Part shown: in pieces, positions 1 through 11,470 of the stretch
Layout of the letters: every line of letters starts with the position of its first letter
How positions within the stretch are numbered: the first letter of the stretch is position 1
From: Melastoma dodecandrum
Lineage: Eukaryota > Streptophyta > Magnoliopsida > Myrtales > Melastomataceae
Direction: 5' to 3'
Assembly: GCA_029817715.1 (NCBI GenBank)
Contig: JARUPY010000083.1
Span: forward strand, 310,001 to 374,000
Length of the DNA stretch: 64,000 bases
Translations under genes and position numbers: made by a program
Notes under the pieces: generated by a model
Seen by the model: only the letters and a program-made list of their open reading frames with translations
What the model was told of the DNA's origin: nothing
The model's database searches: none

Positions 1-760
1 CTAATGAAATTTACTAACCCCATTACTATCCGATTACTAACGTTACTAACCCCGTTAGTACCGGATTACGAACATTACTAACCCCGTTAGTATCCGATTA
101 CTAACGATTTTACGAATGAAGACCGATTTTTTAGTAAAAACGTTAGTAATCGAATACTAACGGGGTTAGTAACTTGAGTAATCGGATACTAACGGGGTTA
201 GTACTGTTAGTAATCGGATACTAACGGGGTTAGTACTGTTAGTAATCGGATACTAACGGGGTTAGTATTGTTAGTAATCGGATACTAACGGGGTTAGTAA
301 ATTACTAATGAAATTTACTAACCCCGTTAGTATCGGATTACTAACAATACTAACCCCGTTAGTATCCGATTACTAACGTTACTAACCCCGTTAATGTCGG
401 ATTACTAACGTTTTTACTAAAATTGTTAGTAATCAAATACTAACGGGGTTAGTAACGTTAGTAATCGGATACCAACGGGGTTAGTAACGTTAGTAATCCG
501 ATACTAACGGGGTTAGTAACGTTTGTAATCGAATACTAACGGGGTTAGTAACGTTAGTAATCGGATACTAACGGGGTTAGTAACGTTATTAATCCGGTAC
601 TAACGGGGTTAGTAATGTTAGTAATCGGATACTAACGGGGTTAGTAACGTTAGTAATCGGATACTAACGGGGTTAGTAAATGTCATTAGTAATTTACTAA
701 CCCCGTTAGTATCCGATTACTAACGATTTTACTAAAAAAATGTCACTGTTTAGTAAAATT
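1..760. repeat. Inverted minisatellite of 32-bp hairpin units
   Basis: A roughly 32-bp unit is repeated about 20 times with moderate divergence, and the blocks alternate in orientation: about 1-120 reads one way, 135-300 the other, 305-415 the first again, 430-675 the other, and 690-735 the first. Each unit holds an 8-bp inverted repeat, CGTTAGTA/TACTAACG, around a six-base centre, so single units and whole blocks can fold back. The left boundary lies outside the window. No coding potential is seen. It could be the arm of a foldback-type DNA transposon or a minisatellite rearranged by inversions; the sequence alone does not decide. Confidence 0.85.
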
Positions 761-815
761 TACTAAAAAATTTAGTAAATTTTACTAACCGAATGATGAA
801 ATTTAGTAAACTACG

Positions 816-839
816 TAACGTTACGTGCACGTAACGTTA
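816..839. repeat. Perfect 24-bp palindrome with ACGTGCACGT centre
   Basis: Bases 816-839 read identically on both strands. They lie just right of the hairpin minisatellite. The centre contains ACGTG/CACGT, the core recognised by plant bZIP and bHLH factors, but no gene start is close enough to make a regulatory role likely. Confidence 0.7.
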
Positions 840-1339
840 GCCGCTTCCCAACAAAATTCGTAATTTTTTTTGTTTCTTGCAAAACTTTAAGTTCTAAACT
901 CAGTGTTTACATGCCGTGTCTAGTTCCCTAAAATAAACAGCAGCAGCAACGCCCTCTTGATAGTGAGTTAACTAAAGAGATCTGGGTTTAAAATAAAACG
1001 TGTTTGGGATGGCAATTTGATTACCTTTACTTATGTCCAGTATTCTAAAATTTTTCTTCTCTCAAATCCCTCATAATTTCTTGGCAATAAATTAATTTGC
1101 TATTTTGATGGTTTTTAAAATCCATTCAACGAAAAGACAAATTAGCAATTCGCCCTATAATGTTTTGCAAATCGACGTCACCTAAAAGTAAAATTACAAG
1201 CAGCAGTTGCGTGAGGAAATCCAATGCATCCATCGCACACAATTCAAACCATCCACACAATACAAATACATCATCCATCCCCCAGCTTATATTACACCAT
1301 CCATGCTCTCCTATGAATGGATCTGGAACTCACGTTAGG
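840..1339. other. Intergenic, 3' flank of the F-box gene
   Basis: About 500 bases of AT-rich DNA between the hairpin repeats and the stop codon of the F-box gene. The part next to 1339 would hold the 3' untranslated region. Nothing else is supported. Confidence 0.5.
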
Positions 1340-2584
1340 TCAGAAGTTTTGGTACTGGGAAATTGGATCAACAAGGCACGGAGTTGGGGTGATCCAACTT
1401 GGGGGCGGCCACAGTATCTTCCAGTAATCTGGGATGGATATCACCCTCTTGATACTGTGATCCCTCATATTAAACACATAGACCTTCGATAGACGGAGCC
1501 CCCCTCTCTGCTCTATGAAGTATATGCAGTTCCCGATGCACCCCGAAAACTCTTTAACAGACACACAGAACGAGCTGTTCTCTCCTATGAATACAACCAG
1601 ATCTTCTAAATCTTTCACTTCATCCCACTTTCCCCACTCCTGATCTAGCCTATACACCTTGAAATGAGCAACCTCTGCGTAACAGTTTGGGTTATGACAG
1701 TTTTCCTGATCATATCTATCCACCACGCAAATATCCCCACACACCAACAGCAAGTGCTTCTTTGTGCCACCACCGCACATCGGCGGGGAGAACTGCACCA
1801 TCCTGCAACATGGGTCAACCCAGTATACCGTCCCTAACCTATCCACCACATACACTTGCCCATCTCCAATCACGATGTCGTCGTATCTATTGCCCTTCTC
1901 GGCTGAATCGCGCCAACGATCATCACCGTACCTCCAGTACATCAAACTACCATTCCTCCTCACAGCAAAAGCCACACAATCATTCTCATCGCAACATAGA
2001 GAATCGGGGCAGAGCACGACCTTTGTTAGGGTGCTGATGTCAGCCCTCGTTTCACCTGGATCGCTTTCTACTACATACTCCTTACAGACCTCGGTGACCC
2101 GAATCCCCATCAAGCTCAGAACCTTAGGGAAAGAGGAGCGCTTGCAATGGATGGGCAAGCTCGAGAGCGGGTTGATCAGGCGAATGGAAGCAGGGTTGCG
2201 TTCGTCGACCTTGATCAGCCATCCCTCGGGAGGAGATGCAGAGGGGTTGGTGCAGCTAACGGACGGCTGGAGACGATAGACGGTGAATCGGGCGAGGTTG
2301 GCTGAGGTCCGACGAGAGAGGGGGATACGGAGGGGGAATTGGGGTGAGTTGGAAGAAAGAGGAGGGGAGAGGAGGGAGCGCCAGGCAGAGCATACGCCGC
2401 GGAAACGAGTGATGTCGATGCGGGTGTCAAGGCGGTTTCCGATGGAGGCCCAGAGTTCCTTGGGGAGGTCGGGCCATGGTGTTGGTTGTGGGGGCGCCGG
2501 CGTTGGCAGATCTTTTCCTGTTGCCATTTGATCTTCCTGGCCTGTTTGGACGAACAAGTCATAACTACTTTTCAGTGATGCCAA
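1340..2584 (-). CDS. F-box protein with DUF295 (KIB-type) domain, SKIP23-like
   Basis: A 414-residue intronless ORF. Residues about 37-75 form an F-box (WPDLPKELWASIGNRLD, then a RGVCSAWRS tail), the segment that binds SKP1 in SCF ubiquitin ligases. The rest, about 140-385, matches the plant DUF295 layout: repeated beta-rich segments, a YVVDRLGTVYWVD-like strand and a C-terminal KVYVFNMRDHSIKRV block. Family members are substrate receptors of SCF complexes; the target here is unknown. The first Met is at 2584, but a second at residue 20 (2527, MATGKDLP) directly precedes the conserved part and may be the true start. The frame is intact, without stops. It stands alone, with repeats on both sides. 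Confidence 0.85.
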   Translation of the reverse strand: MASLKSSYDLFVQTGQEDQMATGKDLPTPAPPQPTPWPDLPKELWASIGNRLDTRIDITRFRGVCSAWRSLLSPPLSSNSPQFPLRIPLSRRTSANLARFTVYRLQPSVSCTNPSASPPEGWLIKVDERNPASIRLINPLSSLPIHCKRSSFPKVLSLMGIRVTEVCKEYVVESDPGETRADISTLTKVVLCPDSLCCDENDCVAFAVRRNGSLMYWRYGDDRWRDSAEKGNRYDDIVIGDGQVYVVDRLGTVYWVDPCCRMVQFSPPMCGGGTKKHLLLVCGDICVVDRYDQENCHNPNCYAEVAHFKVYRLDQEWGKWDEVKDLEDLVVFIGENSSFCVSVKEFSGCIGNCIYFIEQRGGLRLSKVYVFNMRDHSIKRVISIPDYWKILWPPPSWITPTPCLVDPISQYQNF

Positions 2585-2818
2585 AACAATTGGAATCGAT
2601 AATAAGACCCCCCCAAAAAAAAGTTTTGTTACAGTAGTCTTTTTATCAAACAGAAATCATAATTTACATAATAAAATAAATATTTCAAAAAATTTATAAA
2701 AATATCATAAAAACGCTATTTTTAAGGACCTATCATACCATATTTCAAACTAAAATCTTTGAGGTTTTATAAGTTTAGTTTCAAAACAAAATATGTTTAA
2801 AAAATTTCTTCTCTACCG
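2585..2818. other. AT-rich upstream region of the F-box gene
   Basis: The region immediately 5' of the F-box ORF on minus. It is AT-rich with homopolymer runs. No TATA box or other element could be assigned with confidence. Confidence 0.3.
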
Positions 2819-3745
2819 TGTTAGTACGGATGTAAGTTCGCTTTTCTTACCCTTGTTAAGGAGTTTACATCACACTAACTCGTTGACCTTTCCATGATTC
2901 TACAATCCATCTGATAATCCTAGACAATCCGTCTAAAACTCTTATGCGATATTACTCATCAAATCTTCTAAAATTTCAACTACGGATCAAATTCCTAACA
3001 ATTTCCCTGAAATCTTCGAAATCTCCTTTCCGAACCTCTTGAGCTTTCGAAAATGTTCCTTGACCAAAATAGCTATTGTGCTTCCACGAGCCTTGACTCC
3101 GAATCTAAACTACGCACAAACAATGCACTTGAGCAACCACTACACCATGGTGTCCACTCTTTTTACGCTCCGCACCCTTGGTCACAAAATGATGAACTTC
3201 ACAATCATCGTCAGAAGCCACACCTTTCATAAGCTTTTGACTTCTCCACCTGAAGCTACAAACAAGCTTCATCTCACCTGATCAAATTGTTATGCCTTTT
3301 AGAGCCTTCCTAACTCCCATTACTCCGACCCTAATTTTTGCATGAACCTACATTGGTGCCTTATCACCTATGTGACTTTCACTTTCCGCGTTTTGCACAC
3401 ATGATCATTAACTAGTGAACTCCACCTCACCGCAAGAAGATTAGATTCTCACAAAATACTCAAACTTCTCCACCTGTAACTAAAGAATTGTTCCACCTTG
3501 CTCTCAACGCGTCCATCGATCCCGCAAGTATACACGTCAAACCCAGTGCACTAACTCTCATCGACATCCTTTCTTGGCTCAAAATCCATGAGTTTATGTA
3601 CACCTCTATGCATATGCGCTTCTTTCGTGCTAATTTTACCAACCCGACTTCTCATCGACATCTTTTCCACGACACCGTCCTCCTTCGCCTTATCAAGGCT
3701 CCCTTTGAACTTCCGTCGAGAAAATTTACCAATATTCACGACCTT

Positions 3746-3757
3746 GCTCTAATACCA
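3746..3757 (-). other. Primer-binding site (initiator tRNA-Met type)
   Basis: Read on minus this is TGGTATTAGAGC, two bases after the LTR end. It differs by one base from the canonical TGGTATCAGAGC that pairs with initiator tRNA-Met. It sets the orientation of the decayed element. Confidence 0.6.
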
Positions 3758-3759
3758 AT

Positions 3760-4234
3760 TGTTAGGTGAGAACCATATGCGCCAGCGATAACAATGGAAA
3801 AAGTAATGGGGATGATGTTTGACGCACAAATTTACATATTTCGGCCTAAACCAGCCTACGTCCCCGAAAATGTCCTACTTGAGATTCTACTATAACCAAC
3901 GAGTTACATGATTACAGGACTTGAGAAAGCCTCAAGTCCTGTAATCCGATTCTCTGAATATTCTCATCACTCACTGTGTATCACATGTTCCTAGTACAAC
4001 AACTCACCTGAGACCTTGTACCTTATCCTAGTTACAGAGTCTACATCGCACTAACCCGTGGACCTCTCCTTCTATCAATCTGATACTCCATCCGGTAACC
4101 CTAAATAACTCGTCTATTTATAAGACAAAATCTAGAACAATATTTCCTCAATATTTTGTAATATCACAGGAAATCTCTCGTGATATTACTTACCAAATCT
4201 TTCAGAATTTCGACTTTGGATCAAATTCCTAACA
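3760..4234 (-). repeat. 5' LTR of the decayed copia-type element
   Basis: A 475-bp segment with TG...CA termini (TGTTAG/CTAACA as seen on plus). Its terminal 200 bases are related to 2819-3000. The neighbouring 2819-3000 copy is the truncated 3' LTR. Confidence 0.6.
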
Positions 4235-4844
4235 GTTAGGATAGCAAAGACACATCCTTAAATGCACAAAAAGGTCATAATGTGAGTCGGTTGCCTTGAT
4301 AGACACGCGATCTTTCACATGTCATGTAGGTATGAATAGTATTATTATAAAAGTCATATATTTGATTCTAAGAAAATACAACAATCACTTGGCTCGACCG
4401 AAATATTGCAATTGTTTGTCTCCATCTCCTTGTTACCCCGCTTCCTCTTTTTCTCTAGCAAGGGCATCGACGAGTACGAGGAGTCTTACTCGTATTTTTG
4501 TTTGCTTCCCGTTGTCAGCATCTTGACTTTTTTACAAAGATCATAATTTTCTTTTCATTTTGAATTGCTTTGTATGCCTGTCAAAAATTTTCGATGCGTT
4601 GCATGAAGGAACATCAACAAATTTTTTGCGGTTAGAGTGAGAGAGTTCCATTTTCGTTGAAGTGGCAAGGCGTTCCACTAGGCCTTGCCTGTTATCATGG
4701 AGATTCTGGTGAAAGGGCAATGACAATGTCCTTACTAGTCCCGTGGAACTGACTAACGTCGGTTGTCAAAGAGCAGTGACAATGATAGACCCTAATCAGG
4801 AGAATGAAAGACATTGACAAGGTAAAGAAGATCCTCCACTAACC
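4235..4844. other. Unassigned intergenic stretch
   Basis: No gene, tandem repeat or clear element end was found. It may be the 5' part of the dead gypsy element that follows. Confidence 0.3.
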
Positions 4845-5800
4845 ATGAGTAATAATATCATGAAGATAATTATTAAGCAAGGCCAAGTCCTTCAGAAGAA
4901 TTTTCAAAAGGAAAGTCAAGAGTTTAGGGCACCTATTGTAGCGAGCTCTTTATCCCTGCAAGGAGTGGTAGAGGGTTCATTGCATGAATCTATGGAAGCT
5001 CGTGCTCGAAGAGCCGCTACCATTGATGGAAAGAAAAGGGAGAACTTTCCGGCGAACAACAAGGTGGATCTCGAGTTAATTGATTCATAATTCGTTAAAT
5101 CACTTCCCGCTCTTGGCAGCCCGCCACCCTCATATCCTTAAGAGACGTGTTTAATAGGAGTGTTGTTGATGTTAAATATTGATGTTCACATAGTAGACAA
5201 GACCATCTTAAGAAGAACATTGTACCACCTCGAGCACACCTCAAGACTATACACCCCACACCAGAGGCAAGAAATTATTTTTTTTAAGACTTCATCTACT
5301 TATCACTGATTTCAAGGATTCTCCTGTTATAGGGAACTGATTTGAAAGGTTACATTACTCTGTTGGTAGAAAGGATGGTTCCTGGCATAGTCCAACGGGA
5401 AGGAGTGCCTCTTTATCGAGTATTTTACCCTGAACGCATTGACATATATTTTCCTTATCCTAAGGGTTATAGAATTCCTTACTTCACTTGTTTTTAAAGG
5501 AGAAGTAGATATGACCCTAATGGATCATATCACCCATTTTACCCATTAGGAGGGTGAGGGTTTGAGTAATGATTACTTGAAGCTTCAATTATTCCCTAAT
5601 TCTCTAGTTGGCACTAGTTTCACTTAGTACATCAACCTTTCCTCTAAATTCAACAGCGAGATCATGAGACATACAAACACAAATCATGATTGCATTGTGA
5701 AACTAGATATGACTCGAATGAGGCAACAACCATGAGAGCTCGCCGAGTAGTTCTTAACTCGATTAAGAAAAGCCTCTTTAAACTATAAGACGTTTGTGTA
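4845..5800 (+). pseudogene. Dead Ty3/gypsy gag remnant
   Basis: Several frames carry pieces of a retrotransposon gag. From about 5540 the translation reads EGEGLSNDYLKLQLFPNSL, followed by VGTSFT, a TAG where a Trp is expected, then YINLSSKFN. This is the classic gypsy gag core (NNDxLKLRLFPxSLxGxAFxWYxxLP). About 5700-5790 continues with a MTRMRQQP...ELAEFL...RKASLNYK-like block. Stops and frameshifts are frequent. The preceding 81-residue ORF at 4845-5090 has no family I can name but is probably the start of the same gag. No protease or RT follows. Confidence 0.6.
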
Positions 5801-6715
5801 AGAAGAAGAGTTGTTGGTAGTTGCTCAAGATTCTTTAGATTTTTTTCCTAAAAAGTCTAATAAAATCATAAAAATCTAAAAAAATCACAACAATTACATA
5901 AGATTGAAAAACTCTAATAAATTATCGACTGCGAGCTGCTCCCCCTATTGAAAAGTAGGCCTTTACCAATGGTTGACTATATAACTTCCTCCATTGTTGT
6001 TCCTCGATCTTGTGAGCGAGTCTTCAAACATAACTGTATGTCTAATATTGTTGAAGTTGGACTACCCCCGAGACTTGGGGCATCAATCCCCGCAAGTATC
6101 TTATTATGGTCTACTAGGGGCTTCCTGGACGTCACACTAGAGCAATCATGTCTCTCTAACTCCCCATTATACTCTGGCACACTCGAGACTTGTTGAAGCG
6201 ACTACAACTTGATGAACAAATTTGGTCAATAGTGCCCCAGCAAGAACCTCTTGGTCATAATTTACTTAACCTTCGACCAAGACCGAATCTTATCATGTCC
6301 TTCTCGTTGATGCCTTTAGTTTGTATTATCCCACCGGAGGATGGCATGCTTCCTCAACTTCAACGTGTCGATGAACTCATTAGAGTCAAGATTTTTCACG
6401 AACTTTGTAATCTGAACATTCATCGATGGTATATTGGTGGTAATTCTCTTCGAATCCATTCTCACTATGGGTTTTCTTCACTGCCACTATTTATTTGATT
6501 GTGGGATGGTGTTGTTCAATAGGTCCACAACTCCTAAAGTTGTTGCCAATTTGTTGGTATAGTAACATGTTCTTCATCCAAGGTCATACCACATTGAAAT
6601 CTATCGGTCATTGTTGGACCGTTCACTTTAATACCAAGATGTTAGGGGTCGAAGCGGAAAGGATGACGGTATGGGCGGAAGGTAATGTATGACGAATGGA
6701 GAAGTGAAGGGGGGA
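5801..6715. other. Unassigned repeat-rich stretch
   Basis: Open frames of 60-100 residues at 5948-6196 and 6190-6692 match no family I recognise. By position it may be further debris of the gypsy element. No LTR end was found. Confidence 0.3.
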
Positions 6716-7100
6716 TGAAATCAAACATCAAGATTGGATTAAAGTGACGGGTAAAGGAGAACAACCCCCATGGATATAGAAACACCATCGTGGAAGATGA
6801 CTCGGATAAACTCGATCATAACACATATATAGATACACCATCGTGGACGAAGACGAAGGCGATGAATGAATTGACAAATAAAGATTCACCACTACCAAGA
6901 TGACACACTCAAACACAAACTGTACTTGAAATCCACCAAATGAAGAACATGGATAAAGGAGAATCCACTCACTTCTAAAGGGGAGAACAAAGTCTTAATT
7001 TTAAATTCTGAATGATAACCATATTCAATAATTACAAGGCGTTGTATACATAGAGGTTGCCCAACTAGGAAATTAAATGCTAACTATGTAATGAAAGCTT
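6716..7100 (-). repeat. Diverged gypsy LTR remnant (same family as 53071-53932)
   Basis: Aligning by eye with 53150-53530 in the same orientation shows shared blocks: 'gaacaaccccca'/'gaacaaccacca', 'ctcggataaactcgat', 'gaaatccaccaaatgaagaac', and 'aggagaa(t)tcactcactt'. It is therefore an old minus-oriented LTR of the family that disrupts the solo LTR near 49-54 kb. Neither end is well defined. Confidence 0.6.
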
Positions 7101-8400
7101 GTATCGAAAATAACAACGTGCACAACCCGATTCGATTGCACTTAAAGGAAAGAAGTTAATGCAGACATTGGAAAAAGGAAATAAATGTCTTGATATCCTT
7201 GAACAAAGTCAACTGCACTTACTCGATGGAGTCGACTGAACTCACTCGACTTGCTTGTAAAAGACTTCTCAAATCCACTAGAATCAATAAGAGTCACTTG
7301 ACTCGCTGGTGAAGATCTTCTTGAATTGGCTCTCTCTAAAGTCGAATGAAGCTTTATCTCAACTGAAATGCGGTTCACGTTTGCCTTCCTTCTTGCTTGA
7401 TCAACCAATTGAGAGCAGAGTGACAATTTCTTAACCCGAATCATGTTGGAGGGCTTCGAGATGGGTCTTTCTTGCATCACATACCCTGGTTGCACTGTGT
7501 GCGATTTTCTCTCATCGTGTTCCTTATTGACCATTGCTCAAATTCCATACCACCACTAGACTCTGAATGGAAACCACCTATAGTTCTCATATTACGGTTT
7601 AACCTTCTTCTTTGCTAGCTTTGGGCCACATAGCACCACCTTCGTGGTGCCAGTGGAAATCTTGCCAGAGAGGCTCCACTCGACCTGTCACGGGATATTA
7701 TCAGCGGTTGGGAAAGTGGGGGCAATTTTCAAAGCGCTAGGCTTTCTGTAGAGCGAGGAAAAGGAGAAGGCTGATCCAGAGTACCTAGCAGGAAGAGGGA
7801 TGAGGAATTCGCCGATTGCCCTTGTTGGGAAAACTTCTTCACGACCCAGTAGGAAATATTCAAATCCGAATGACATGAACAAATACGATCTACAAAAATA
7901 AGGTTAGCAAAAATCTTCATCGCGCAAGAGCATTCTCTTTAAGGAATTATTCGGCCTCACTATGAAGTTGCAGTCGAGAAGTAACACGAATATCCCTCAA
8001 TGAGTTATGAAGATCACTAACATGTCGATTTTGTAAAACCGAGTATTCCAATAAGAAATCTCGAAAGGAAGATGGTGTTTAGAACTTTTGGAGTTTCATA
8101 TCTGAAAGTTAATCTTAATTCCCATAAATGTTGTCTTAAATAAACATGGAGACATAATGAGGAGACACGTCATTTCACAAAAAATCATGTTTAAACAATT
8201 GGACAAGTTTTTTCATGAAGCAACTCCTCAAAACTAAGAATAATAGTTGTTCACCAAGAGATGGAAATTTCAAACACAAAGGGTTGTGTTCCCTTAGTTA
8301 TAACCGTCTCCAATTGCCATAACTATCTTTAGTTATTTTCCATGAACATACACAACTATTGAAATAATAATACATTCTTTCAACAATGTGATAGACAAAC
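7101..8400. other. Unassigned stretch with unrecognised ORFs
   Basis: A 130-residue open frame on minus (7142-7534) and shorter ones at 7688-7920 show no family signature, membrane segment or motif I recognise. They are probably chance frames in decayed repeat DNA. No RNA gene was seen. Confidence 0.3.
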
Positions 8401-8419
8401 AAACCGTATTATTGCCAAT

Positions 8420-8665
8420 GGGTTCGTCAGTCGGTGTGACCACATTAAAAGTCTCATGTGGCCACACAAGTTTTCTGTGAATACTGACGCTCGAGTGTGA
8501 CTAGACTAAAATCTAGTGTGGCCATAACAATGTCTCTATACACACCTGGTACCCTCATATGACCACACGGAAGTTTGATGTCACCAGATTTTGGTGTGAC
8601 CATATGGAGGTGTTAATCATTAACAGAAGCATTGTTGTACCAAACTTTCGCGTGGCCACATAATA
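8420..8665. repeat. Dispersed GTGTGGCCACA-like motif cluster
   Basis: At least six variants of TGTG(G/A)CCACA in either orientation occur in about 240 bases, separated by 20-60 bases of unrelated sequence. A similar cluster occurs at 61760-61860 next to LTR-like sequence, which suggests a shared repeat family. Confidence 0.5.
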
Positions 8666-9800
8666 ATGATTTTATTCATCATTGACACTAAATATCCAAC
8701 ACAGGTAAGTACTCTATCACTCTTTACATCCCCAATGAAGTCGTAGTTATTCACTCAATTCGATTTGGTATTACAAGTTGCCAAGATTCCAATTGCAAGA
8801 TGTGTTATTCTTCTTTCATTGGCAGATGATGTTGGCCAACCATTAACGCAACATCAAAGTTAAGATTGTTGCTCATACAACTCAGAGTACTTTTCCTTTT
8901 TCTTATTTAAATTTGGGCTTTGTTCCCATAAAACATTGACATGTGGAACGACTAAGCTTTCTTTTAGTTTGAAGTCGAGTTGAGTTCGATTTGCTATATG
9001 GAAGCCCATGTGCATGTTGACTCCGATGCTTTTCAATCCCATTCTTAGGAGCGGGGTTAACATTTTCATCTATTGTGTGTATGTGTTGTTGGTTTTTAAA
9101 AATTTTACCAAATAGGTCAATGAGTTTGGAATTTATTCTTTACCATCTCTTACTCATTACTTCAAATAGCCTCTATGAAGGAACTTGTTACTTGAAATAG
9201 CGAGTTACAACGTTCAGAATGAATTAGCTACCTCAACTAACGAGTTCATGATGGTCATACCAAGTTCAATTAAATCGCTGTTGGAAGAAGCGCGATACAA
9301 AAGAATTAGTTTATTAAATTGGAATCGAAATGAAGAAATTTAAGTGTTATTTGTATCTAAAGAAGGAAGCCATTAATTCAAGTAGCGCATTTTTCTATTT
9401 AAATTGAAGATGTAAATATAACTCTAATGAAAAACTGTAAGTTTTATTTATTTTTGAACAAGAAAGTAAAATAAATGGACAAATTAAATTAAAAGTAAAA
9501 AATTAAATGTAACTTCTTTGAATGTGAAAGTCACTATTTATAGCGAGTTTCTTATTTGTTAAAACGAATGCACAAATAAATTTAAAAGAAAGAAAAATGA
9601 AAGTGTTATTTAAAAAGCGATTTTACTTATTATTAATTTAAAGTAGTTACTTAAAACAAGATTTTATTTTATATAATTAAAATCATAATAAAATTAATAC
9701 TTCAAATAAAATTATTATCGTTAAAAAAAATTAATTTAAAGAAGATAATTCAAGAATTTTAAAATTACGTAATTTATGAAAAAAAAAAAAATTTTGTCCA
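8666..9800. other. AT-rich intergenic region
   Basis: No gene seen. A very AT-rich block with homopolymers runs from about 9380 to 9790. It may act as the distal upstream region of the UPF0548 gene. Confidence 0.35.
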
Positions 9801-11470
9801 CCGGTGGAACAATCCTCTAACCCTTTCAATCTCGACGAACACTTTTCAGACACTTTTCTATCTCGACGCCCTACTTTGCATTTCCCATCTCGTTTGCTCG
9901 TTCCGGAATCGGCTTCCCAGGTTAGACCCTGGTTAGGATAAAATCTCGTGCGCTGGTTCCTGAATCACATGGGGCTCTTTTTGGGAGTCTTGTGTTCAGG
10001 TTTTGTTGGGAGTTGGATTGGTGTGATTTAAGGTTGGGTTTGTGTCGGGAGTTGGTGTGATTCTGCCTTGTTGCTTTCTTTGGCAATGGGTTTTGGGTGT
10101 TTTATCGGGTTGTGTTGCGTTGTGATGGGAGTTGGCTGATTCTATTTTGCATTGCTTTCTTTGGCCGCGAGTTTTGGGTGAATCTCTTGGCATTACAAAG
10201 CAACTACAATATGTTTTTACCCACAACGCCTTAGTTAATCACTAAGGCGAACGCCTCGCCTGGGCGCTAGGGGGTGTTGTGGCCTTAAGTACACTGTTGT
10301 ACTATCGCTTCGTGTGTGAAGTTACTGAAGCAAACATGATACACGAGCTTTTCCTGATAAATCTGGTTCCAACAGGTATTGACATGCTTGTAATCGGGCT
10401 AGTTGCGAGTAATTCTTTCAGAGTGGCTACTGATGCAACAGACATTGAAGTTATTATTGTTGCTACCCTCTGAGTTTAGGTTAAATCTTCCGAGTCATTT
10501 TTCCTTCTTATTCCTTGTTGAATGAATCCCTCTGTTTTTTTAATACAGAGTCGTCGGCATAATTATTAAAGATGTGAAAGAATGGGTGCATTTCTTGCCA
10601 ACTGTTTAAGTTTGTGTATGTGCTGCAAAGTTTATGGTTCTTTTTTCTCTGCTTATGTGGGTAGATTGGTGTGGATGAGGCCAAGATGGAATGAAAGGTT
10701 GCCGAACCTTAAGCACTCACAAATCCTTTGTCAGAGATAGTTTCTCAGCTTAATTCATCCGTTAGTTCAAAGAGGCACTAGTGGATTCCTATCATGATGT
10801 TGTGTTATTGTCGTCGTCGAAGAACTTGCCGATATATTAAATTGTTGGCCAGCCTCTTCTTATTGCCGAGATTGATAAACAATATTTCAGCTGAAAATTG
10901 GAGAAGGCTTTCTTTCCGACAGTAGTCTTGATAATGCCTCCCGGTTCAGGATAGGCATGAGGATCCAAAATCATCCGCAGATGTGTGACTTGACCAATAA
11001 GAAAGCTTGATTTCCTAAATCAATCAAAGCATACTGCCAACAATGCGTGAAGAATCGGGTTGTGCTTCCTGGGTCGCCGTGGTTGACGTGGATATTGTTA
11101 TAGAATACCAACATATCCATCTATTGCACGGTTTGTCTTTGTAAATGTGATCCATACTTTATAATTTAATTAAATTGGTCTTGATTCCAAATCTCTATCA
11201 TCTGTGAGCAAATTTTCTGTGGAAGGGAGAATAATATCGCGGTGGAATTCAAAATGATGGTGCTAAGAGAACTGTTTTAGGAGTGTATTGTTGTTGGTCA
11301 TCATTTGATTGGTCGCCTGAGTTGTTGAGGCCTTTAAATTTCTCCTTAATGTGTTCTGATGCTGTGTAATGCTCATAAGTTCAGTTGAATTTATGTTTCT
11401 ATGGATTTTCATGCTCGGGGATTTCACTTTGTGCCAATATATTATTTTATGATGATGTTGATTATCAGGA
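9800..11470 (+). promoter_or_regulatory. Probable promoter, 5' leader and long leader intron of the UPF0548 gene
   Basis: GC content rises abruptly after the AT-rich block. About 9805-9920 resembles a plant 5' untranslated exon: pyrimidine-rich and ending in a possible donor, CCCAG|GTTAGA, near 9920. The following 1.5 kb has short open frames with no recognisable product. I infer a leader exon and leader intron for the gene starting at 11471; a separate non-coding transcript is equally possible. Transcript reads would settle this. Confidence 0.3.

Larger units (their letters stand above)
2819..4234 (-). mobile_element. Decayed copia-type LTR element, minus strand
   Basis: Two related direct repeats bracket about 760 bases. 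The right one (3760-4234) starts TGTTAGGTGAG and ends ATTCCTAACA; the left (2819-3000) ends with the same ten bases and keeps only about 180 bp. On minus, the right copy is the 5' LTR and is followed by TGGTATTAGAGC at 3757-3746, one base off the usual TGGTATCAGAGC primer-binding site of copia elements. The interior has no recognisable gag or pol, so this is a non-autonomous or largely deleted element. LTR similarity is only moderate, which indicates age. Confidence 0.65.

Noticed and set aside
4845..5090. 81-residue plus ORF as an independent gene
   Set aside because: It sits directly before a dead gypsy gag and is more simply part of it.
7142..7534. 130-residue minus ORF as a gene
   Set aside because: No recognisable motif, no homologue I know, and repeat debris on the side I could identify.
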